From Butyrivibrio sp. (GTDB lineage Bacteria > Bacillota_A > Clostridia > Lachnospirales > Lachnospiraceae), in assembly GCA_017996845.1 (NCBI GenBank), contig JAGOGF010000076.1, forward strand, positions 1 through 11,915: a stretch of DNA of 11,915 nt, in the 5' to 3' direction. The translations under genes were made by a program, and so were the position numbers. The number at the start of each line of letters is the position of its first letter. Position 1 is the first letter of the stretch. Below the pieces are notes generated by a model. The model saw nothing but the letters and a program-made list of their open reading frames with translations. It did no database searches and was not told where the DNA came from. Below, piece by piece: positions 1 to 6,708 of the stretch.

Positions 1-2
1 GA

Positions 3-506
3 TTTGTTCTGGGAGAAGAAGAGCATTTTGATTTGGAAGCAGATGTTACCTGCAATGAAAAAATAGATAAATTTGATATCTCTCCTTTTGAGACGGAATT
101 TGAAACAGCCTGCCTGGAACGCTCAGAGGATCAGGAACTCTTGTCATTTCTGCACATGCAGAAGAGTTTTCCTGACCGTTGGGAATTTGAAGCAGCGGAG
201 TATCTTAAAAATGGTGGGGCACGTGATCACATTGTTGTTTTGAAAAAGAAAAACCGGAAAGAGATATGCGGATTTTGTATGCTGCAGGTAGATCAGACCG
301 GATATGGCGGACTTGGACCGATCGGAATAGCGGAAAGTGTAAGAGGAAGGCATGTCGGGGATTACATGCTCAGACAGTCACTTTGCCGGATAAGGGCACT
401 CGGAGCCGGAAGAACATGCATAGACTGGACAATACTCAGAAAATTTTATGGTCAGTTTGACTTCGAACCAGTACGGACATTCAAAGCCGGATATATGGAA
501 TTATAA
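3..506 (+). CDS. GNAT-family N-acetyltransferase, C-terminal part (5' end outside window)
   Basis: The frame is open from the left edge to TAA at 506, giving at least 167 residues with no convincing start, so the gene begins upstream. The visible part carries one GNAT fold: a strand ending in LGPIGI (about residues 104-109) followed by the acetyl-CoA pyrophosphate loop RGRHVG (114-119) and helix, then a C-terminal IDWT...FYG...FDFEPVR segment (140-158) typical of the last GNAT strands. The first 40 or so residues look like a linker from an upstream domain, so the full protein may have two GNAT domains; this is inference. In the loop consensus Q/R-x-x-G-x-G/A the middle glycine is replaced by His117. 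The acceptor substrate is unknown. It lies 36 bases before the PHP gene in the same direction as nanE-nagB-nagA, suggesting an amino-sugar-related role. Confidence 0.75.
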   Translation, partial: FVLGEEEHFDLEADVTCNEKIDKFDISPFETEFETACLERSEDQELLSFLHMQKSFPDRWEFEAAEYLKNGGARDHIVVLKKKNRKEICGFCMLQVDQTGYGGLGPIGIAESVRGRHVGDYMLRQSLCRIRALGAGRTCIDWTILRKFYGQFDFEPVRTFKAGYMEL

Positions 507-542
507 GAAATATGAAAAATATTATGGGGGATTCATAAGAAA

Positions 543-1526
543 ATGGACAGGATAATCAGTGGGTTTTCGGATAGGGGAAGCTGGTATAGAGGAAATTTGC
601 ACAGCCATACGACCGTTTCGGACGGCGTGCTGACACCGGAGGAATCGGTAAAGGCATTTCGTGAACATGGGTATTCCTTTCTTTGCATCAGTGATCATAA
701 TACATATACAGATTTCAGAAAAAAGTTTAATGATAAACGTTTTATTATTTTACCGGGAATGGAAGCATCAGCTGTATTATACGATCAGCATGATACCTGT
801 ATCAAGGTTCATCATATCAATGGAATTCTTGGGACACAGGAAATGCAGGATAAAGCTTCCAGACCGCTCTTTAATCATATGGAAGCATATGGGCCTTTTG
901 TTTACCATGAAAAATGGGATGGGCTCAAAGCAGCACAGGAGATAATCGACGATTTGCATGCACGTGGCTGTTTTGTAACTTATAACCATCCGGTATGGTC
1001 AAGAGTGGAAAGAGAAGAATTTATGGATCTTCAGCATATCGATATGTTGGAAATATTTAATTACAATACCCAGAATGAAAGTGGTACCGGATTTGATACA
1101 AACTGTTGGGATGGTATGCTGCGAAAGGGTATGGTTCAAAATGCAGATGCGGCAGATGATAATCATAACGGAGGCATTTTTGATGATGCTTTTGGTGGAT
1201 ATATTATGGTAAAAGCAGAGGAACTGACACAGGATGCAATTGTTTCCGCCATCATGAACGGCAGTTATTATTCCACATCAGGCCCGGAGATATATGACTG
1301 GGAACTCAATGAAAATCAGGTGAATGTCAGATGCAGTAATGTGGAACGAATCAATCTGATTGCAGACGGGTTTGTCGGTGCAGGAATTACTGTGATAGCA
1401 GAAAATGGAAAAATGATAAATGCTTGCTCTATCCCGATTCAGGGAACAGAGCATTATGTTCGGCTGGAATGTATTGATGAAAAAGGCCGGACAGCATGGA
1501 CAAATCCGATTTTTACAGGAAGATGA
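543..1526 (+). CDS. PHP-domain metal-dependent phosphoesterase
   Basis: This 327-residue protein has the motifs of the PHP (polymerase and histidinol phosphatase) superfamily. They are NLHSHT with His20 and His22, then Asp27; SDH (50-52); the bridging acid in PGMEAS (Glu74); His90/His91; the NHP motif with His149; and a late D-x-H at Asp206-His208. Together these form the usual multinuclear metal site for phosphoester hydrolysis. The C-terminal roughly 90 residues after the metal site look like a small beta-rich domain, seen in stand-alone PHP proteins. There is no signal peptide or membrane segment, so it is probably cytoplasmic. The start at 543 follows a GGGGGA ribosome binding site. The substrate is not known; position between an acetyltransferase and nanE suggests a phosphorylated sugar or related ester, which is inference only. 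Confidence 0.85.
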   Translation: MDRIISGFSDRGSWYRGNLHSHTTVSDGVLTPEESVKAFREHGYSFLCISDHNTYTDFRKKFNDKRFIILPGMEASAVLYDQHDTCIKVHHINGILGTQEMQDKASRPLFNHMEAYGPFVYHEKWDGLKAAQEIIDDLHARGCFVTYNHPVWSRVEREEFMDLQHIDMLEIFNYNTQNESGTGFDTNCWDGMLRKGMVQNADAADDNHNGGIFDDAFGGYIMVKAEELTQDAIVSAIMNGSYYSTSGPEIYDWELNENQVNVRCSNVERINLIADGFVGAGITVIAENGKMINACSIPIQGTEHYVRLECIDEKGRTAWTNPIFTGR

Positions 1527-1566
1527 TCAAACAGGCTGTACAGATTATGAAATATACACGCAGCAT

Positions 1567-1573
1567 GAAAGGA
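1567..1573 (+). promoter_or_regulatory. Ribosome binding site deciding the nanE start
   Basis: GAAAGGA lies five bases before ATG 1579. The reading frame is open upstream into the PHP gene as far as an ATG at 1420, but only 1579 has a Shine-Dalgarno sequence and gives the normal NanE length. Confidence 0.75.
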
Positions 1574-1578
1574 TAAAA

Positions 1579-2268
1579 ATGGAAAAAGAGAAAATTTTTG
1601 ATCAGATCAGGGGTGGGCTCATTGTTTCCTGCCAGGCACTTGAAAGTGAACCGCTTTATGGCTCAGAATTGATGGGGCGTATGGCGTTTGCAGCCAAAGA
1701 AGGAGGAGCCAGTGGAATTCGTGCCAATACACCGCAGGATATTCTGGCAATCCGGAAAATGGTTGATCTTCCCATTATTGGAATTATTAAAGCCGTATAT
1801 CCGGATTCAGAGGTTTATATTACCCCGACGCAGAAGGAAGTGGACAGACTGATACAGGTAGAACCGGAGATTATAGCACTGGATGCAACAGACAGGATTC
1901 GTCCCGGAAAGGAAACGCTGCAGCATCTTTTTACAAATATAAGGAAACAATATCCGAAGCAGCTCTTTATGGCAGATTGTTCCTGTTATGAGGATGCCGT
2001 GCGTGCGCAGGAGTTGGGATTTGATATTGTCGGGACAACGCTATGCAGTTATACAGAACAGACAAAGGGAACACCAATTCCGAGTTATTCTCTGATTCGC
2101 AGATTAACAACAGATCTTCGGATTCCGGTAATTGCAGAAGGCGGAATATGGGAAGTTGGACAGTTGAAGCAGGTATATCAGGAACCGGTTCTGTCCGTGG
2201 TAATTGGGACTGCAATTACAAGACCAAGAGACATTACCAGAAGATTTGTGAATGCAATCAGTAAATAA
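1579..2268 (+). CDS. nanE: N-acetylmannosamine-6-phosphate 2-epimerase
   Basis: NanE converts ManNAc-6-phosphate to GlcNAc-6-phosphate in the cytoplasm, feeding sialic acid or ManNAc carbon into the GlcNAc route. The 229-residue product has the normal length of this TIM-barrel family. It starts with GGLIVSCQA (12-20), the family's N-terminal signature, followed by EGGASGIRAN (41-50). The catalytic lysine is Lys71 in GIIK and the catalytic acid is Glu186 in IAEGGI; DATDR (101-105), ADCS (131-134) and TLCSYT (153-158) are also conserved. Its product is the substrate of NagA encoded two genes downstream. The gap to the PHP gene is 52 bases and to nagB 33 bases, so it is read in the same operon. 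No nanA lyase or nanK kinase gene is visible in the window. Confidence 0.93.
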   Translation: MEKEKIFDQIRGGLIVSCQALESEPLYGSELMGRMAFAAKEGGASGIRANTPQDILAIRKMVDLPIIGIIKAVYPDSEVYITPTQKEVDRLIQVEPEIIALDATDRIRPGKETLQHLFTNIRKQYPKQLFMADCSCYEDAVRAQELGFDIVGTTLCSYTEQTKGTPIPSYSLIRRLTTDLRIPVIAEGGIWEVGQLKQVYQEPVLSVVIGTAITRPRDITRRFVNAISK

Positions 2269-2301
2269 GATATATTTATTTGAAGGGAAGGACATAGATC
2301 T

Positions 2302-3060
2302 ATGATCAGAATTTATAAAGCGAAAGATTACAATGATTTGAGCAGGAAAGCTGCGAATATCATATCTGCACAGATTATCATGAAGCCAAACTGTGTACTC
2401 GGACTTGCAACAGGATCCAGCCCGATCGGAACCTACAGACAACTGGTGGATTGGTTTAAAAAAGGAGACCTTGATTTCAGAGAAGTTCATACTGTGAATC
2501 TGGATGAATATAAGGGACTTGGAGGAGACAATAAGGAAAGTTATCGCTTTTTCATGAATTCCAATCTGTTTGATCAGGTCAATATAGACAAGCAGAATAC
2601 CAATGTACCCAATGGACTTGCAGTCGATGCAGAAGCGGAATGTGACAGATATAACAAACTGATCAGACAGCTTGGAGGAATAGACCTGCAGCTTCTTGGA
2701 ATCGGTCATAATGGTCATATTGGATTTAACGAACCGGAAGAAGCTTTTGAGAAGGAAACACATCTTGTGACGCTTACTGAAAGTACGATCGAAGCAAATG
2801 CGAGGCTGTTCGATAAACAGGAAGAAGTTCCCAAATATGCTTTTACAATGGGGATTAAGTCAATTATGCAGGCAAAGAAAATTCTGATTATAGCAAGCGG
2901 AGAAGATAAGGCACAGATTATGCGGGATGCTTTTTTCGGACCTGTTACACCCAAAATTCCGGCATCTATTCTGCAGATTCATAATGATCTTACCATTGTT
3001 GCAGATGAAGCTGCCTTATCCCTTACGAATCTGAAGGGGAATCAGATGGTGATCGGTTAA
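2302..3060 (+). CDS. nagB: Glucosamine-6-phosphate deaminase
   Basis: NagB isomerises and deaminates glucosamine-6-phosphate to fructose-6-phosphate and ammonia, the entry of amino-sugar carbon into glycolysis. The 252 residues show LGLATGSSP (33-41), the phosphate-binding loop; NLDEY with Asp68, the general base; and GIGHNGHIGFNEP (133-145), which holds catalytic His139 and Glu144. Asn137 stands where the E. coli enzyme has Asp141; Bacillus NagB also has Asn there, so the enzyme should be active. It is shorter than the 266-residue E. coli enzyme, as usual for Firmicutes forms that lack part of the allosteric C-terminus. A GGAAGGA ribosome binding site stands about ten bases before the start. 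It is 15 bases upstream of nagA. Confidence 0.96.
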   Translation: MIRIYKAKDYNDLSRKAANIISAQIIMKPNCVLGLATGSSPIGTYRQLVDWFKKGDLDFREVHTVNLDEYKGLGGDNKESYRFFMNSNLFDQVNIDKQNTNVPNGLAVDAEAECDRYNKLIRQLGGIDLQLLGIGHNGHIGFNEPEEAFEKETHLVTLTESTIEANARLFDKQEEVPKYAFTMGIKSIMQAKKILIIASGEDKAQIMRDAFFGPVTPKIPASILQIHNDLTIVADEAALSLTNLKGNQMVIG

Positions 3061-3075
3061 GGAAAAGAGGACATA

Positions 3076-4227
3076 ATGATTATTAAGAATGGTCTGGTAT
3101 TTGGTGAAGACTGTAAATTTGCACCGGGAGAGGTAAGAATTTCAGGAGAATATTTTGCAGAAAATGCGGAAGCTTCTGATACACAGGAAGTGGTGGATGC
3201 AGAGGGATGCTATGTTATTCCGGGACTGACGGATATCCATGTGCATGGATGTCACAATAAGGATTTCTGCGATGCAGATATTGATGCAATCGGAGATTTT
3301 GCTTCCTACGAAGCATCGAAAGGGATTACAGCCATCTGTCCGACGACCATGACAATTGCACAGGAGAGGCTGCTCCATATTGCGGAGGTTGCCGGGGAAT
3401 ATTGTGATCTGACACTGCAGCATAAGAGAAACGCAGATACCGAGGCAATTTTTGCCGGAATCAATATGGAAGGCCCATTTATCTCAGCTAAGAAAAAAGG
3501 TTCTCAGGAAGCGTCCGATATCAGAAAACCGGATATCAATTTCATTCGCAGTATGCAGGAAAAATCAGGAAACAGAGTTGCACTGGTAGACATTGCACCG
3601 GAGATTGAAGGAACAGAAGAACTGATTCAGACATTAAAAAATGAAATCGTAATTTCCATTGCACATACCAATGCGGACTATGATACAACACTTCATGCCA
3701 TGCAGCTTGGGGCGCATCATGTAACACATCTGTACAATGCCATGAGCCCGTATGATCATAGAGCACCCGGTGTTGTCGGTGCAGCGAGTGATGACCCGGA
3801 GAGTATGGTAGAACTGATCTGTGATGGTATCCATAACCATCCGGCGGTAGTCCGGAATACATTCCGCATCTTTGGAACGGACAGAGTGGTTCTTGTCAGT
3901 GACAGCATGCGTGCAACCGGAATGCAGGATGGAACATATGAACTGGGTGGACATAAGGTTCAGGTAAGAGGCAGACGTGCACTTCTGGAGGACGGAACCA
4001 TAGCAGCAAGTGTTACCAATCTGATGGATTGTATGCTGACCTGCGTCAGAGAAATGGATATACCGCTTGAAACGGCAGTTAAATGTGCAGCGGTTAATCC
4101 GGCTGTATCAATTGGAAAATTTCAGCAGTGGGGAAGTATTTCGCAGGGAAAGTATGCAAATGCAGTTTTGCTTGACCAGAAAACACTGACAGTCAAAAAA
4201 GTTATTTTGAGAGGGAAGCTGATTTAA
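3076..4227 (+). CDS. nagA: N-acetylglucosamine-6-phosphate deacetylase
   Basis: NagA hydrolyses GlcNAc-6-phosphate to glucosamine-6-phosphate and acetate, supplying NagB and also cell-wall precursor synthesis. The 383-residue protein has the normal length for this amidohydrolase. Visible motifs are PGLTDIHVHG (49-58) with the HxH pair; NMEGPF with metal ligand Glu132; AHTNA with His197; THLYNAM with His218; DGIHNH (250-255), substrate binding; and LVSDSM with the catalytic Asp276. The start at 3076 is preceded by AGAGGA. The final codons lie inside the operon's terminator stem, and the stop codon directly abuts the stop of the opposing membrane-protein gene. It is the last gene of the amino-sugar operon. 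Confidence 0.96.
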   Translation: MIIKNGLVFGEDCKFAPGEVRISGEYFAENAEASDTQEVVDAEGCYVIPGLTDIHVHGCHNKDFCDADIDAIGDFASYEASKGITAICPTTMTIAQERLLHIAEVAGEYCDLTLQHKRNADTEAIFAGINMEGPFISAKKKGSQEASDIRKPDINFIRSMQEKSGNRVALVDIAPEIEGTEELIQTLKNEIVISIAHTNADYDTTLHAMQLGAHHVTHLYNAMSPYDHRAPGVVGAASDDPESMVELICDGIHNHPAVVRNTFRIFGTDRVVLVSDSMRATGMQDGTYELGGHKVQVRGRRALLEDGTIAASVTNLMDCMLTCVREMDIPLETAVKCAAVNPAVSIGKFQQWGSISQGKYANAVLLDQKTLTVKKVILRGKLI

Positions 4228-4243
4228 TCAGCTTCCTCTTTTT
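4210..4243 (+). terminator. Intrinsic terminator overlapping the end of nagA
   Basis: AGAGGGAAGCTGAT (4210-4223) pairs with ATCAGCTTCCTCT (4227-4239), with one bulged G in the left arm and a short loop, followed by a T run ending at 4243. The left arm encodes the last residues of NagA and the right arm encodes the last residues of the opposing protein. On the - strand the hairpin is followed only by a weak TCAAAAT tract, so termination is probably better on the + strand. Confidence 0.85.
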
Positions 4244-5928
4244 GTTAAAAAAGCTTTTACATAATCCAGCATGCCTTCTTTATTCTGGATGCGTGCGATG
4301 GCATAAAACATTTCAGGGGCAGGAATTTTGGTACCCGGAAACCAGGCGTAGTATCCCGGAAGCCAATCGGTCGGACTGTAGCTTTCTTTGGCGTGGTAAA
4401 GGTTTTTAAATCCATAACAGGAATTCAAATGTTCATATACGAAATGAAGCAGCTTTTCTGTACTTCCGGCCGGTTCCCCTTCCTGAATGATATTTGCCAG
4501 AGGTGCAAGCCCCATGCTGACGGTCTTTATGCCTTCTGCTTTAAATGTCTGCATGGCTTCATACATGATCTTCTCGGTAATACCGGATGGTGCATCATAG
4601 GACCGTCGCGTGATATCCGCCATATAGCCTGTCATTGCGTTATAAGGGCAATAAACATTATATCCGTAAATATGTCCGGAAGCGTCACAGGCGTAGAAAT
4701 AGCGCTTATCAAGGGGACGGTCCAGACCGGTTGTACCAAGTGTAAAGGTCAAAAGACTGCTCTTTTTGTCATGAATCCATTCATCTGTAATGCGATTCAT
4801 GGCATTTTCAATTTCAAGATTACGTTTTTCAAGCGGTTTGTATTCATGAACTGTTAATCCGGCATTGGTTGCATGATTGATGTTCATACGCATTTTCGCA
4901 CCCTTTTTACCGGCAATCGTATAATTCTGAATATCAAAGCATGCTTCTTCTCCGCATTTTGCAGTTTCAAATCCCTGTTTGCGGTATTCTTCCAGATATT
5001 CTCCGGTAATACTCAGAAGAATAAGCTTGTGATTGTTTTTTTGACAAAAAGTCTTAAACTCATCCAGAAATGCCGGAAAATCAGCCGGTGCACATATCGG
5101 ATCTCCATTTACAACGACTGTGCTGCGTACAACGCCATAGGGAAGTACACCTTCTGTACATTTGGCAAAATAGAGCAGTTTGTCATCTTCCAGCGTCAGA
5201 TAAGAAGCAGGATTTTGCCCATATTTCAGGACCAGTGCCCTTGCACGCTGCATATTCTTTTCAGTCCACAGAAAACGCTCAATCCATGGCTGCAGGGAAT
5301 ATAAAAGTGCGAAAAGAATGCATCCCCAGCTGAACCAGAACATGAAATTTTCGAAATATATATTGGGAAAACCGGGCGCATCATTGTTGGTGGTGCCAAA
5401 TAAAATGCCAAATGATTCCTGTATACTGTCCCAGAAAATGACCTTTTTTGGCATATGAGATAATTGCAGTTTCAGAAAATGGTAACTGACAATTGCATTC
5501 AGAAAGATACAGGAAACAGCAGAAAGCAGGAAAAAAAATGCGTGTCTGAGCGAACGATGTTCTGAAGCACATTGAAAGTCTGCACGAAACAGCAGCAGTA
5601 CGATCAGGCAAAGAGTATAGAAAACTCCAAGTGCGATAATGGCAGGTATATGAGGCGGAATGAAGCAGTGGAGAAGTTCTAAAGCTAAAATGAAAACTGT
5701 AATATACCAGGCCATTTTTTTTCGGGCATAAAGATTAAACATGACAGTCAGCAGGACAATCGACATAATGCGGGCCGTCATCTTTTTCATTGCAAAAAAA
5801 TGTACAAAATGATTGGAAAAAAAGGCAGAGGGGGAAAAACTTGAAACCAGAATAATGATGGCCAGTGTACCAATCAGACATATTAAAATATTTTCAAATA
5901 AAATTCTTTTCCTGTAAACATTCTTCAT
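4228..5928 (-). CDS. Membrane protein with C-terminal DUF2156 (MprF-type) domain
   Basis: The chosen start gives 566 residues. The N-terminal 215 residues contain about six hydrophobic segments (roughly 11-31, 53-69, 73-90, 95-115, 128-150 and 193-212). The rest is a cytoplasmic DUF2156 region, the aminoacyl-transferase fold of phosphatidylglycerol lysyltransferase MprF. It contains YLTLEDDKLLYF (243-254), NGDPICAP (274-281), RMNINHATNAG (347-357) and TDWLPGYYAW (520-529). MprF moves an amino acid from aminoacyl-tRNA to a membrane lipid. Canonical MprF also has a longer multi-helix flippase half, which is absent here, so the substrate and even the reaction are uncertain. ATG 5928 follows AAAGGAG and AAGG. 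An upstream extension to 6111 would overlap the divergent gene and lacks family features. No clear promoter was found; TTGTGC-N17-TTTATA (5964-5992, - strand) is a weak possibility. Confidence 0.8.
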   Translation of the reverse strand: MKNVYRKRILFENILICLIGTLAIIILVSSFSPSAFFSNHFVHFFAMKKMTARIMSIVLLTVMFNLYARKKMAWYITVFILALELLHCFIPPHIPAIIALGVFYTLCLIVLLLFRADFQCASEHRSLRHAFFFLLSAVSCIFLNAIVSYHFLKLQLSHMPKKVIFWDSIQESFGILFGTTNNDAPGFPNIYFENFMFWFSWGCILFALLYSLQPWIERFLWTEKNMQRARALVLKYGQNPASYLTLEDDKLLYFAKCTEGVLPYGVVRSTVVVNGDPICAPADFPAFLDEFKTFCQKNNHKLILLSITGEYLEEYRKQGFETAKCGEEACFDIQNYTIAGKKGAKMRMNINHATNAGLTVHEYKPLEKRNLEIENAMNRITDEWIHDKKSSLLTFTLGTTGLDRPLDKRYFYACDASGHIYGYNVYCPYNAMTGYMADITRRSYDAPSGITEKIMYEAMQTFKAEGIKTVSMGLAPLANIIQEGEPAGSTEKLLHFVYEHLNSCYGFKNLYHAKESYSPTDWLPGYYAWFPGTKIPAPEMFYAIARIQNKEGMLDYVKAFLTKRGS

Positions 5929-5933
5929 AAATA

Positions 5934-5946
5934 CCTTAGCTCCTTT
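5934..5946 (-). promoter_or_regulatory. Ribosome binding region deciding the DUF2156 start
   Basis: On the - strand, AAAGGAG (5946-5940) lies 11 bases before ATG 5928, and a second AAGG (5937-5934) lies 5 bases before it. This supports 5928 over the in-frame start at 6111. Confidence 0.6.
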
Positions 5947-6015
5947 TAGGGGAATGTGGAATATATAAATGTATCGTACCTCATTTGCACAAAATAATCC
6001 ATTTAATACGCAGAC

Positions 6016-6044
6016 TTGCATGAAGTATAAAGTGCAGTTATGAT
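6016..6044 (+). promoter_or_regulatory. Candidate sigma-A promoter of the DNA glycosylase gene
   Basis: TTGCAT (6016-6021), a 17-base spacer and TATGAT (6039-6044). The -10 matches the consensus at five of six positions and the -35 at three. Transcription would start near 6051, giving an untranslated leader of about 50 bases. Confidence 0.5.
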
Positions 6045-6099
6045 AAAAAAGTATTTCCAGAGGAAAAGTGTAAAAAATGCTTTGGTATGAAAGGGAAAA

Positions 6100-6585
6100 A
6101 TGATAACACATCCGTTTCCAGCTCTATTTGATGAAAATTCTCGGATACTGATTTTGGGAAGCTTCCCATCGGTGAAATCCCGTGAACAAAATTTTTTTTA
6201 TGGACATCCGCAAAACAGGTTCTGGAGAGTGATGAGCATCATTCTGCAGGAACCGATCCCGGAGACGATTGCGGCAAAAAAAGAAATGCTGTACAGGAAT
6301 CATATAGCGTTGTTTGATGTAATCAGATCTTGTGATATTGAGGGCTCCTCTGACAGTACCATTCGCAATGTTGTTGTAAATGATCTGTCTGAAATCCTTA
6401 GGTGCAGCAGGATAGGAGAACACATTTATGTAAATGGAAACAAGGCACGTGATCTGTATATGAAATATACCTACCCACAGATCGGAATTGTCTGTACGAC
6501 GCTTCCATCTACAAGCCCGGCAAATGCAGCATTTTCTCAGGACAGACTTGTCAGTATCTGGTCAGAAAAATTGCAGCTTTTATAA
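6100..6585 (+). CDS. DNA-deoxyinosine (hypoxanthine-DNA) glycosylase, uracil-DNA glycosylase superfamily
   Basis: This 161-residue protein belongs to the UDG superfamily branch that removes hypoxanthine arising from adenine deamination in DNA, starting base excision repair. The signature is near the N-terminus: ILGSFPS (18-24) and then FFYGHPQNRFWRV (32-44), with Asn39 at a position described as catalytic in the family-6 HDG enzymes. The second active-site motif is TLPSTSPAN (134-142), and YVNGNKA (110-116) is also typical. The length is normal for the family, which is compact and lacks the iron-sulfur cluster cysteines of family 4 and 5 enzymes. The start follows AAAGGG with a short spacer. 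It is a single-gene unit diverging from the DUF2156 gene and ends just before a large hairpin. Confidence 0.88.
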   Translation: MITHPFPALFDENSRILILGSFPSVKSREQNFFYGHPQNRFWRVMSIILQEPIPETIAAKKEMLYRNHIALFDVIRSCDIEGSSDSTIRNVVVNDLSEILRCSRIGEHIYVNGNKARDLYMKYTYPQIGIVCTTLPSTSPANAAFSQDRLVSIWSEKLQLL

Positions 6586-6591
6586 TATGAA

Positions 6592-6669
6592 AATGGCTTC
6601 CAACTACTGCATGGTATGATTCCCAAGAAGGTAAACATATCATAGTAGCCGGAAGCCATTATATTTTTT
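6592..6669. terminator. Long imperfect hairpin between converging glycosylase and typA genes
   Basis: AATGGCTTCC (6592-6601) pairs perfectly with GGAAGCCATT (6651-6660). After a two-base mismatch, CTACT pairs with AGTAG. After a GC bulge, ATGGTATG pairs with CATATCAT using one G-U, leaving a loop around CCCAAGAAGG. On the + strand it is followed by ATATTTTTT, a good terminator tail. On the - strand the tail is ATTTTCATATT. It probably ends both converging transcripts. The arm is longer than a typical terminator, so a small repeat element is an alternative. Confidence 0.65.
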
Positions 6670-6708
6670 AGCGGGTTTATCAATCTTCAGCTAACAGAAT
6701 AAAGCGGA

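Noticed and set aside
1420..1578. Upstream in-frame start for nanE inside the PHP gene
   Set aside because: The added 53 residues do not resemble NanE, and the GAAAGGA site fits ATG 1579.
2104..2763. 219-codon - strand open frame across nanE and nagB
   Set aside because: It runs antisense to two certain genes and their gap with no family features.
5929..6111. N-terminal extension of the DUF2156 gene to 6111 (61 more residues)
   Set aside because: It would overlap the start of the divergent glycosylase gene and cover its promoter, and it has no Shine-Dalgarno sequence. ATG 5928 has two candidate ribosome binding sites and a typical membrane-protein N-terminus.
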